A stretch of DNA of 64,000 nt, taken from Epiperipatus broadwayi (taxonomy: Eukaryota; Onychophora; Udeonychophora; Euonychophora; Peripatidae). Positions 9,816 to 19,829 of this stretch are shown here, in pieces. Every line of letters starts with the position of its first letter. The stretch's first letter is position 1. Made by a program: the position numbers and the translations under genes. The stretch lies in assembly GCA_028023455.1 (NCBI GenBank), contig JAQFVV010000945.1, positions 62,001 through 126,000 on the forward strand, in the 5' to 3' direction. The notes under the pieces were generated by a model, which saw only the letters and a program-made list of their open reading frames with translations, was not told where the DNA came from and searched no databases.

Positions 9816-12002
9816 AAAATATTATTGGCAGAATGTCAAGAAAGATATTTTTTCACATTTTCACATGTATAACAAATAACTTCTGGGTTTAAATCCATAT
9901 AAGAACTTGGGTTTGAAATATTTTTTATTCAACAAAAAACTCCAGCAAGAGTGAGAAAAAATTGTTTAGCCTCAGAAATTCTCAACATCAAGGTTAAAGT
10001 TTATCCCTATTTACTTGGATATAATCTCCTCATTTCTATTTTTTATTGTAACAACAATTCATGGAAATATTTTATTCAATATTGTAACATTTATTTATAT
10101 ACATTGCAAATATATTGGCATTTGGTAAAAGCTAAAAATAATAAAAGTAAATTTAGATTTTTTTTTGAGTATAATTTATTTTTTTAAAAAGACGTACAAT
10201 GAAAGTTAAATTATTCTTTCATATTTTTTTAAATGTAATTAGAAATAAAAGTTGAATTGGAGAGAACAAAAGAATTCCAAAAGCAAGTAAAAAGATAAGC
10301 TAAAAGAAAAAGTATAGGTAATTAAAGATGGCCGAAAAACTTGATGAAAAATGAGAACTTAGTAATTGAAAAATGATAAAGACTGTATAAGATTATAAAT
10401 ACAAAACACCATGATAATAGCATGCGCAGAAGTCTGAAAACTGAACCTCTAGTATAAAAAGGAAAAGTTCAGTTGGAGGAACGTCTTGGTTTGCCTGATA
10501 TTCTTTTGGTTGGTTTTGGATTAAAGAATTCAGACCACTCTACGATAAAAAAGTTCTTCATGCGAAAGTAGACCAGAGCTTTAGCTGACATCATTACCGA
10601 TGGACACCAGAGAAGCTTACGTGACTAGCCTATAAAACCAGTACCAAGATCAATTTATAATCAATGGCCGTGAGCTCATTTTAACCCTGAAAAATTATGC
10701 ATAGTTATCTACAACCATCGTGAATTCACTAAAACTTACCGGTAAGTTAAGACTACTTATTCCTGATTGTGATAAAATTAAGCATTTGCAAACAAGTCTT
10801 AAAATAATCCCAATAGAGACTTTCATTTTTTCTGTACAAGAGACTTTTGTTTATACCAGAACTTTTTAATTAATTATTTTATTTTATTGATTACATCATG
10901 TTTGAATTAATATGTGTTCTCTCTAATTTACTTGATTAGGAATTCTCATTTTAATTTAAACAGATTTTTAATCTGTTATAATAAAAAATATTTCTAATAT
11001 AAATTTTCATTTGTACGTTATTAATAAGTTATTATTTTTTATTATTAAATTTATTATTAGTTTAATAAGATTTAAAAACGTAATTTACCTTTGCCAATAT
11101 GTTTGAATAAGCCCAGGAATAATAATCTTAAAAAAATAATTCTCGTTACGGTATGATGCAATACCGATTAGTTTAAAAGTATTTTTCTTTTTTTATTTGC
11201 GAGATGTTATTTGACAATTTCAGCGGAATCTTTAGAATAAAAGGTCCTGGCGCCCATATTAAATAAATTAAAAGCTGATTTCGTCGATAGCATAATTCTC
11301 AACAATTAATTGGCCAAGTTGATCAGGAAATATAGCTATGTTTTTTTAGAAATAGAAATACAACTTTCTTCTTTTTGACATAACTTGATCAACTGCACAT
11401 TTATAATGCATATCGAGGCCTAGCAAAACGGAAAATGTTATAATATATATATAAGAATTCAGCACATTTTACTACATGTAAGTTTTAAGATTATAACTTA
11501 TTAACCAGTATAAATGTAATAGTCCAGTCTCATTGCACAATGTATGTACTTTGGCTAACTAATATTAACAGATATTCTAGAGGGTATGAATATCTACCAT
11601 CTATGCTAGAATAATAGTCCTCATTTCATAGGAAATTATCTCAAAACATACTTGTTTAATTTTAAATATGAATTCATCAACAAAACTTGCAAGTATGAAT
11701 TGATGATTTAGCATTAAACTAACGTGGCAAAAACATTTATGATCTCATTTACGACTTTGCGTGAATATACAAAAACAATTGAATGATTATCACTTGGAAG
11801 TGCATAAAAAGTCTGAGTGCTGAAACTACAAACTGGTATCAGTTAAAGATCTTAGTAGCAAAGTCCGACACTTTCTGATCACCGTAAAACACAGAGAGCT
11901 TTGCTTGAATTGACGAATAGCAACACCAATAAATTAATACACAATAAACAATAAATGAATTACAATTAGAATATATATTTTAAATACAAATATATTTTAT
12001 AT
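9816..12002. other. AT-rich spacer with one candidate promoter
   Basis: Apart from the candidate promoter/first exon at 10453-10741, I see no coding sequence. The 78-codon frame at 9951-10187 is AT-driven, with no domain or splice context, and I do not count it as a gene. Confidence 0.35.
10453..10462 (+). promoter_or_regulatory. candidate TATA box
   Basis: TATAAAAAGG matches the TATA consensus. About 280 bases downstream, CTTACCG is followed by GTAAGT, a consensus splice donor at 10742. A transcript starting near 10483 would have a first exon to 10741. The interval is richer in G/C than its surroundings but has only short open frames, so it would be a non-coding first exon. No matching acceptor was identified. 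Confidence 0.2.
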
Positions 12003-12120
12003 ACCTGGAGCCAAGATATAATGAGGGGGATTTGAACACAGACTTTCAAGCTATCTCGGCCATTCTACTCTATCTCATATAACCAATACACATTACCACA
12101 CATATGCAAAAAAGACAAAT

Positions 12121-12176
12121 GATCTCCAATATATGTATTTGGTGCTGAACCAGAACTTATCAATTGGTCCAGATCA
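12121..12176 (-). ncRNA. hammerhead relic, family 1 copy D
   Basis: The reverse complement reads GGACCAA, TTGATAA (expected CTGATGA), a CTGGTTCAG hairpin, CAAA (expected GAAA), TACATATA and TTGGAGATCAT. Helix I and the outer helix are kept, but two core positions are mutated. It is non-functional by inspection. Confidence 0.55.
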
Positions 12177-12564
12177 CCATCTCCCACACATATATTAATC
12201 AGTGCTTGGTTTTATATTAAGATAGCAAATATCCACACTTTAGGAGATAGGCTTTAATCTACTCCACACTCCAACACTTCATCCATTCATACCATTTTTA
12301 GCCTGTGTCCTGCATATCCCTCTTCTCTGTATTTGAATGGGCAAGGTCCTATACATGAGGGGTCAGAATAACTTAAAGTCAACATGGGCATGACAATAAT
12401 ATTGGCATTAAAAAGAGATTTGGGTATTCCATCATCAGATTTTCAATGGTATGGATGGTTCAAGAGTTATCAGGCAGAGTAGATTGAAGCATTGTCCATT
12501 AAACTGTGAAGATTTGCTATCTTAATGTAAAACTGAGTACTGATTAAATATGTATGTGGGAAAT

Positions 12565-12623
12565 ATGATCTAGGCCAACTGATGAGTGTTGGTTCAGCAT
12601 GAAATACATATATTGGAGATCAT
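12565..12623 (+). ncRNA. hammerhead ribozyme, family 1 copy C, intact core
   Basis: CTGATGA at 12579-12585 is followed by helix II GTGTTG-GTT-CAGCAT (six pairs with G-U wobbles) and GAAA at 12601-12604. Next come TACATATA and TTGG, which pairs with CCAA before the core (helix I). ATGATC at 12565-12570 pairs with GATCAT at 12618-12623 as an outer extension. Helix III would be UA-CA-UA, or an intermolecular AUACAUAU duplex. The predicted cleavage is after A12612 (triplet AUA). All invariant core bases are present. Confidence 0.7.
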
Positions 12624-12725
12624 CTATCTTTTTCACATGTGGTCATGGGTATCGGTTGTATAAGATAGAGTGGATGACTGAAGGGAGTTTGAAAATCTGT
12701 TTTCAAATCCCCTATATTACAATTA

Positions 12726-13605
12726 GAATATATATAAACTAATGATATATAGATTTTATCATAATCTATTGTTTTAAAATTATAAACCACCTTCTAATAA
12801 AAAATGACAGGTCAAGACTGGATAAAATATACAAAAGTCTACTCATAATGATATATATATTATTATTTTAGGGATATTCTTAGGATTTGAGAAGGAAGGT
12901 ACTTGTTATTGTACTGAAACGTCAGCTTTTTAGCTATTTTACTACATGGAATATCCTGAAAATAATAATATGAAATCATCATTTATCCATGAGAATATTA
13001 GAATTAACATATATATATATATATGCTAAATGATCTATTGGAAATAGTTTTAAAATTTTAAATATTCTTTCATAAAAGGGCATTGTGTGCAAACATAATT
13101 GCATCAGATCATTACCAATGCACTATGCATACGATTTCTGATGAATAAAATATTATAGCACATGTGCATGTGTGTTGAAGAGAAATTATGTCACACCTGG
13201 GTATCAATAGTGGTAGAGATGAGCTTTGATCCAAAGATCTTTAGCTTTAGAGTCAAACATTTTGCCATTATATGAGACCATGTAAGGCAAAAAAAATATA
13301 TAAAGAACTATAGCTATGCACAATATCAATAACATAACTACAGAGTTCAAATAGTAAACTGAGTGCTTGTAATTGTTTATTAATCACAATGACTAGTCAG
13401 CTTATAGTCAATCAATGATAATGTGGTAAAAGATTTCTGGTGACAAGATATTATTATTTAGAAACTATTTAGTTTAAGTGTAGATTTCTAGGAAGTCATT
13501 AGTAAAATTAAATGTTGGTAAATTCTTTTCTGAGATAATATATCATATGGTCTGTCATAATTAAAAAGATGAATACATTAAGATTTGTTATTGTGTGATT
13601 TGGAT
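12726..13605. other. AT-rich spacer
   Basis: A (TA)n run lies near 13010. Nothing else is recognised. Confidence 0.35.
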
Positions 13606-13609
13606 GTTT

Positions 13610-14132
13610 TGGTTGATGGAGGTAGAGAATTTGGTACCTGAATATTTCATGGTTTATTAAAGGTTTTGTTTAAAAAGAGGGAAAATTTTAACATTGGAAA
13701 TAGAATTACTGTATAAAATAAGGATGATTTAAATCAAAAAGAGTATGATTTGGGAGAGATCCAAGATTTGATGCCCCTTGATATGCAAAATGTGAATTTA
13801 GAGTCTAACCAAACATTGGTATCTCCTGATCCTCATATTTCTAATTTGAAAACAAACCAACGGAGAAGCAGTGATGAAGGGTATAAGCAAATTATATGAC
13901 TGCTTCAAAATAGATTCGATGCTCAGGAAAAATCTCAAAATGAGGTAAAAAAATAGACCGATGCTTTAAAAGATCATTTAAAAGAAATGAGGGAATCTCA
14001 AAATCATCAGAGGAATCTCAAAATAAATTGATTTGATGCTCAGGAAAAATCTCAAAAGGAAATGGAAAATAGATTTAATGTTTTAGAAGATAATTTAAAA
14101 GAGATGAGGAAATCTCATGTAGTTGAATAGAA
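13610..14132 (+). pseudogene. decayed ORF with coiled-coil repeats, retroelement-like
   Basis: One frame reads through most of 13700-14130 with only scattered stops (TAA near 13715, TGA near 13900, TAG near 13953). It gives DDLNQKEYDLGEIQDLMPLD, then NRFDAQEKSQNEVKK, ALKDHLKEMRESQN, and a second NRFNVLEDNLKEMRKS. The internally repeated Glu/Lys/Gln-rich segments resemble a coiled coil such as those in retroelement ORF1/gag proteins. I cannot assign a family. Composition and continuity mark it as formerly coding. Confidence 0.45.
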
Positions 14133-14254
14133 TTGTGGTTATCAATCCTGTGTGAGTGGTTAAAGTTCATTGCGTATTTTCTTCAATTAGTATTATACAC
14201 TTAATATATATGTATATAATAACGTAATTTATAATGTGAATCCACATAACAATA

Positions 14255-14600
14255 AACGCAATCATTTATAAATGCTGCTGTAACAAATAATATGCACCCC
14301 CGCTTCAGTACAAGACAATACCTAATAAAAATGAATCATTTTGATTCTCTTTGTATACAAGGAAGTTTGCCTTTACTACTTTCAGCAGACAGTGAAATTT
14401 TAATCAATCCAAGTGTTTTATTGTTTTATGTTGATCAAACAGATTAAGCATTAAAGACAATCTCCTTCATATACAAAGAGAGTGAATGAGAAAGTGATTC
14501 ATTTTGTAATTATGGTATTGTCAAACATTGAGGTGGGAGTGTGTACTATTTACTGTAGCAGCATTTAAAAATGGTTATATATAATGTTCTATATATGGTT
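14255..14600. repeat. foldback element FB2, copy 1
   Basis: The left arm (AAATGCTGCTGTAACAAATA ... CTTCAGTACAAGACAATACC) is inverted at the right (GGTATTGTCAAACATTGAGG ... TACTGTAGCAGCATTT). The AGAGAATCAAAATG and CAAAGAGAGTG words also pair. The related elements are at 33.65-33.9 and 34.0-34.17 kb. A single arm lies near 5870. Confidence 0.6.
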
Positions 14601-14754
14601 GCAGTCAAAATTACTGTTAACTGAAAGGAAACTATTGATTGCTTTTTGAGACTTTAGAAGTCAGTTAAAGTTCCAAAAGTAATCAGTCTTTATCCTGTGT
14701 GTTCAATTATGCCTACGATAGTCTCTTTACGCAACTCTTCTAATGACAGAATAA

Positions 14755-14862
14755 AAATGTCAAGCATTGGTGGCTGAGTGATCAGCACAGCTGCCTTATA
14801 AACAGTTGTCCCAGGTTTGCGGGTTCACTTCCCGGTCGACGCTTTGACACATGAAGAAAAAA
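14755..14862 (+). repeat. tRNA-Gly-like SINE
   Basis: ATGTCAAGCATTGGTGGCTG, AGTGATCAGCACAGCTGCC and box B-like GGGTTCACTTCCCGG are followed by CGCTTTGACAC and an A-rich tail. The anticodon region has a 10 bp insertion-like change relative to the copies at 18.46 and 47.79 kb. The outer TGTCAA/TTGACA pairing is intact. Confidence 0.6.
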
Positions 14863-15340
14863 AAATCTACATAGGAGCAAATTAAAATTTTTATTATTTT
14901 CATTAAAAAAACTCAAAATATATGTTTGAAAACATTAAAAATAATATAATTTATTTAGACAAAGCTAAAAACCATAACTGTAGTGAATAAAGAACAAATA
15001 ATTTTAATAAATCTGACCAATGGAACATTTCCTAACAAATTTTATTAGTGACTGCAGGAAATGATTGTTATGAAGGCAAAGTAAATAAATATAAAAAATA
15101 ATATGTTAAGTTTGAAAATCTTTAATTAATCTATTCAATAATAACCAATGATGGAAAAAACAAATATGTACAATAGAGATTGCTATTAATTTAATTTATT
15201 ACATAACGTTTCCATTCATCACACTTCTTGACAAATATTTGCTTTTCAATCATTATTTTCCTGTTTTTTCTAAATAGATTTTATTACATGCATGATTTCA
15301 AGCAAGTGCTTTCAGATATTTTGCTTTGTCTTTATTCACA

Positions 15341-15505
15341 GAGGCAAAACTCTCCATATAGTAGCATCACTCACTGCAAGCCAGAGTAATCAATAGAAGC
15401 AGACAGGTTTGTGCATAAAATCCCTATCTAGTAAAATTCCTATCTAGTGCCTACTCATTGGATGAGTGGGCACTAGATAGCTATTTCATGCACAAACCTT
15501 CACAT
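15341..15505. repeat. foldback element FB1, copy a
   Basis: GGCAAAACTCTCCATATAGT, AAGCCAGAGTAATCAATAGA and AGGTTTGTGCATAAAAT CCC begin an arm. An inverted part (ATTTCATGCACAAACCTT then GATTACTTC) ends it. The inner GTGCCTACTCAT/ATGAGTGGGCAC is a perfect hairpin. It belongs to the FB1 family (35.87, 39.39, 52.49, 63.34 kb) but the hammerhead segment is deleted. Confidence 0.6.
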
Positions 15506-15689
15506 TGATTACTTCACTTTTTACTTTTTTTAGCTAACTATAAAGCTCTGAGTCCAAAATAAAAATACAACAATGTTTTCAAGCTAAGCTCATTAGCTTA
15601 TATAGTTATACAAATCTGAACTCAGTTTAGCAACCATACTTGATGTTTTTTGTCCTTTAATAACCACAGTCACCATAATTCTATTGGGA

Positions 15690-15875
15690 AGGATTGGTAT
15701 TAAAACATCAAACATCACATGATCATCATTATTTATGTTTACCCAAGCTATTTTCACAGAGGCAAAACTCTTCATACAGTAGTGTCACTTGGTGCAAACC
15801 AGTTAAAAACAGCTTATGTAAGCATAAAGAATGGTGATCATGTGATGTTTGATGGTTTAATACTAGAGATGTTGA
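15690..15875. repeat. foldback element FB1, copy b, partial
   Basis: AACATCACATGATCATCATT, CACAGAGGCAAAACTCTTCA and TACAGTAGTGTCACTTGGTG are followed by inverted ATGGTGATCATGTGATGTTT. This is the FB1 outer part plus its CATCACATGATCA flank. The overlapping short open frames at 15.6-16.1 kb lie in this repeat and are not genes. Confidence 0.55.
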
Positions 15876-16167
15876 GTCATATTCAAAAATGTGTATCATC
15901 TCACATTTATTTCCAATTATGAGAACCAGCACTGTCTCATTTACCAATATGCTTTGGCCCTATCACTTTTCCTGTCAAATTCAAGTTTACCACAACTATC
16001 AAACCCATCATGGTTTTCAAAAATATTCTTTCTCTCTTATGACCTTTACGCCCTCTTGCACAACCACCTCGTATATCACCAGGTAATTCTTTGAAATCTA
16101 TTGATGAAGTAACATTGCCTTAGTACTAAAGGTATTCATATATTTATATTTAAAAGTGTGTACAAAC

Positions 16168-16278
16168 CTGCTGATTTGAGTAACCCATGACTATAATTAA
16201 AAACGGCTTCTTGTCCAAGTGAATTCCAGAAATCGATAATTACTCCAAGGGAAAGCAATGCAGAGTAATCTCCCAGAC
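16168..16278 (-). CDS. class V aminotransferase-like gene, exon (FW motif region)
   Basis: This exon is on the minus strand, between acceptor AG at 16280-16279 and donor GT at 16167-16166. It opens in the phase left by the exon at 32862-33082 (one base carried). It reads GLGDYSALLSLGVIIDFWNS, then LGQEAVFNYSHGLLKSA. In isopenicillin N epimerase-like proteins the SEF.W.G segment is followed by T.DYSP...A..FW, a close match in order and spacing. This is the start of the small C-terminal domain, which completes the substrate pocket in this fold. The remaining C-terminal exons should lie below 16.1 kb; I did not find them. The intron back to the previous exon is about 16.6 kb. Confidence 0.75.
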
Positions 16279-16984
16279 CTAAAATAGAAAATTATATTAA
16301 GTAGATAAATAAGTAAGATCAGTTATACCTAGTTATTCTAATTTCTACTAATGTAATAAGCAGTATCATACATCCTTCCATGTAGGCATAACAATGCTGT
16401 GTGCCTCATTTCCAAATGTTAAAGTAAAACCATTCCTTTCCAAATTATTTTACATATCTCATATTTATTACATGAGAAGAATCAGAATTATTAACCAATT
16501 CTAATTTGTTTTTTATTTTGTGATTCAGTTCTTTCAACTTAATTCATAGTCCTTTTTCCACTTAACAAAGAATCAAACACCCACACACCCCCAATTCTTA
16601 AAGACACTCCACACCCCAATTTTCATCCTTCAGCTTTACTCTTCCAATTAAAGATTAATATCTTAAAATTTTAAGAAATGGTTCTTTTCACTTATTCTAG
16701 AGCTATCTATTGTGTGAGTATTCAATAGCCCCCAAATGATGAGAGTGCTAAAAATCTATCTCTTCAGACCATCTAGTTTCTGGTTGTTGCTTTCATCATT
16801 AACAATTAGGATTTAAATCTGGAACTAATATAAATATTGATCTAGCAGTTACCTTTTACATATTTATACTATTCAAACTAATAACATGAAATTTAAATAA
16901 AGTCTAAAGTTCAAATCTGGGTTAACCCATTTGTATAGCTTTAATGAATATGTATCTATTGATATTATCTTTGAATCTTCTTAC

Positions 16985-17415
16985 TCTTCATTGATAAAGG
17001 AAAGATGGGGATTTTATAGCATCATACCTGTAATATCCATTGATTACTCAGGTTTCCAGTAGATGGCTCTAGAGTAGGGTGAAGAGAACTGGTCTTGGAA
17101 GCATATGAGTGATATTATAAAACTAAAGTATCTGATGTCCATTGATTATTCAGGCTTACAGTAGATGGCTCTAGGGTAGGGTGAAAATAACTGCTTTTGG
17201 AAGCATATGAGAGATATTATAATACTATATCATATAGTTATGACTGTTTACTCAGGCTCACAGTAGATGGCTCTAAAATAGGATATTTTCTCTTGAAAGC
17301 ATGTGAATGATAGTATATCATCTGGTGTCTATTGAGTAGTCAGGCTGACAATATTTTGGCTGTAGACTAGAATAAATAAAATTGCTCTTGGAAGCATATA
17401 AGAAAGTATGTAAGA
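16985..17415 (+). repeat. tandem array, about 115 bp units, four copies
   Basis: ATTGATTACTCAGG, CAGTAGATGGCTCTAG, AGTAGGGTGAA and GGAAGCATATGAGTGATATT recur around 17030, 17140, 17250 and 17335 with growing divergence. The same ATTGATTACTC...AGATGGC core is the end sequence of the FB1 foldbacks and of the 5.2-7.5 kb array, so the arrays and the foldbacks are related. The array is inside the aminotransferase gene but only 0.7 kb from its exon. Confidence 0.65.
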
Positions 17416-18443
17416 ATTATGTGATGTTGTTGGTATATCAAAATTTCCTTCAATGAATTTTTCACATTTCTATATCTGTATGATTCTCTAACAGACAAAA
17501 GGGCATTAATTACTCTCTGAGGAAAAAATCCCATATCCACACATACACAAAGAGCTTCCACAAAATTTCTATCCCTTATTTTTACCTTTTCATTCCACCA
17601 CCGATTCTTTTACAAACAAATTAGTAATGTGAACGAGTTGTAGGAGAAAGAGTACTGAGGTTTAAAGCTCTGATGATGACTGCTGGACAGTTGAAACTGT
17701 AAGGAAATAGAATAAATCATGTTAAACTGCATTGTAAAGTGTAATTTAAGGTGTATATGGTTATTATATTAATGTGAATGTTAATGGGGATTTCTGTTTA
17801 ACTCAAAATTCTCACCTAACTTTCACGAAGTTTTTATCTCCACTTTGGATTGATACAAATTATCCTTGTAAAACATATTTAATCCTTATTTAGAATTTCA
17901 AGTCCATTTCTTTATTTTCACAATTTCTCGATATTTCATCCACTGCATTATATGCTTTTTCTATATCTAAAATAACTATATGTACTGTGGATTTCTACTA
18001 TAAGTCACTTCAATAGATGGAGAATAGATAACTAAGTTATTTTTCTATCTTTCTCTGTAAAAATTTGTTTCCCCGTCAAAGTCCAAACTGTATCCATTAC
18101 TATAAGTCTAAACCTATTTATGGAAAAACAAGTCCAAAAATGTTATTCTGATATTTCAGAGCCAAGAATCATTTTAATGAATTTTTAATTAACAGCCTTT
18201 TCTTGTATGTCAATCCACTTTTCAGCATCGTTACAAGAAAGAAATGTCAATTACGCAGTCATTAAAATGTTTCTATGTCAATCTGGCTTGCCAATTATCG
18301 TAGTAACATTTTTGAACTTGGTTGTTCCACAAATAAGTTTTTAATATCAGCATTACTTATTTGGTAAGACATAATTTATTTAAAGGCTTGTTAAAATTAT
18401 CAGAATTATATTATAACAATTGGTTTATAACTAATTAACAACT
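17416..18443. other. intronic spacer
   Basis: GATGATGACTGCTGGACAGT then TGAAACTGTAAGG at about 17673-17705 is a decayed family-3 hammerhead-like motif. The rest shows nothing recognisable. Confidence 0.35.
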
Positions 18444-18561
18444 AAAAGTTTTTGTTTAACAAGCATTGGTGGCCTAGCGGTTAGCATAGTTGCCTTCCAA
18501 GCGGCTGGCCTGGGTTCGCTTTCCAGTCAACGCTTTGACATATAGATAAAAGTTTTTGTTT
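18444..18561 (+). repeat. tRNA-Gly-like SINE with target-site duplication
   Basis: The tRNA-like body at 18463-18534 has GCATTGGTGGCCTAGCGGTT (box A), TGCCTTCCAAGC (anticodon TCC position) and GGGTTCGCTTTCCAG (box B). CGCTTTGACATATAGAT follows. The body is flanked by AAAAGTTTTTGTTT at 18444-18457 and 18548-18561, a 14 bp target-site duplication. This shows it moved as a roughly 90 bp unit. Confidence 0.8.
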
Positions 18562-19772
18562 CTTCCTTTACAAAGTATCTAATTCTTAAAAGTTGCCATA
18601 TTTTTGGAATCCTACAATACATCAGTTTATTAACATTATTTTAAATCAGCTTATGAGTTTCCATTTTTTTGGAAACCTATCGTATATAATTATATTAATT
18701 ATTTTAAATCAAACCTTGCTTACATTTCCATTCTACTGAAATATTATTATACTATATAATCTATAGCTATTCTTTTAAATTTAAACTTATTCATGGATTA
18801 TTTGTACTTTCGTCTTTTATATTTCTCTCTTTTTATAATACAGATTCGCTTACTAAGTTCTTATCATCCAGACTTCCATTATATATTCTCCAGATAATTT
18901 TTTTAAAAAGTTTTTCCATTTCCAAACATTTTTTCCTTTCACATTTAACAATATAACAGCTCTTTTTCTAAGTTATTTTTGTATGACTTTACAATGTTTC
19001 TACTTAAATATTACTTATGAAATATGTGCTGGGTTTTGAGTTGATATTTTACATCTAGTGTCCGAATATTCTAGTTCTCCACTGACGTGAGCCATAAACT
19101 CGAAACCGGTTATAAAGTTTCATAATAAATATTTTTTACTCTAAATTTTCTCAGTAAACTAATCCCATTGTTATCTTAATTGTATTTTTATCTTTTTTTT
19201 TCTAAATACATGCGACACCAATACCATAGCCATTTACAAAAGCTGAATCAACATCTAATATTATGTTATTGTAAAATATGTATTCAACCTATTGGAATAC
19301 TATTTTCATGATGGTTGACAATAGTTTACTGATCTAATTCTCCAAATGACATTAAATTAGCATATGGCAACTTGTACCTGGTGAGTAAAGGTCCAGATTG
19401 ACTAAACTGACTTATGTTTTGTCTTTAACATTAAAAAAAAATAGACATAAGTGTATACCAGTGAAAAAATAACCATTTGTCTTTTCAAGCTGCCTACAGC
19501 ACCATCTATGAATCATTGTATGTATTAGAGAGCAACATAGTTTAGCTATTGATCATAAACACTAACATGTGTGGTTCACAAATTACATCATGAAATGTGT
19601 TTTATAACTTCATAGACAATCCACGATGGAACCAAGTTCTAACATTCAATTTAGTTTTGAAGTGGGAAACATGGCTACTGAAAGATTTGGGAATAATTCA
19701 ATCCACATATTGCAGTGAACAACAAATCATAAGAATGTCTAAACAAGTGATTTCAAAATATACTAATGGCAC

Positions 19773-19778
<6 letters not shown>
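18562..19778. other. intronic AT-rich spacer
   Basis: CCACTGACGTGAGCC, AAACTCGAAACCGGTT near 19080-19115 is a decayed family-2 hammerhead-like motif (core CTGACGT instead of CTGANGA, helix III palindrome ACCGGU). No gene is recognised. Confidence 0.35.
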
Positions 19779-19805
<27 letters not shown>

Positions 19806-19821
19806 GAGAGAGAGAGAGAAA
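19779..19821 (+). repeat. microsatellite (GACA)n then (GA)n
   Basis: About six GACA units run directly into GA repeats. The open frame that crosses it (19597-19824) is a product of the repeat and not a gene. Confidence 0.85.
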
Positions 19822-19829
19822 TGAAGATG

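Larger units (their letters stand above)
12003..12725. repeat. inverted pair of family-1 ribozyme repeats
   Basis: The left copy is on the minus strand (12003 to about 12300) and the right on the plus strand (about 12300-12725). Each has an outer end with box B-like GTTTGAA/TTCAAATCCCC, an ATAAGATAGAGTGG-type stretch, a hammerhead core and a GTCCATTAAA-type inner segment. The left core has decayed and the right one is intact. The same unit, single or paired, is found at 22.24, 36.38, 38.6, 41.4, 43.38, 58.2 and 58.7/59.94 kb. Confidence 0.7.

Noticed and set aside
15593-16094. Cluster of overlapping short open frames on both strands
   Set aside because: They overlap the FB1 foldback and its flank; the frames share no codon bias and no domain.
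18463-18534. Functional tRNA-Gly gene
   Set aside because: The fold is tRNA-like with anticodon TCC, but the acceptor stem has a mismatch and the unit has a target-site duplication and A-rich tail, so it is a SINE.
19597-19824. Open frame of 75 codons
   Set aside because: Its C-terminal part is the translation of GACA/GA microsatellite; no domain or splice context.
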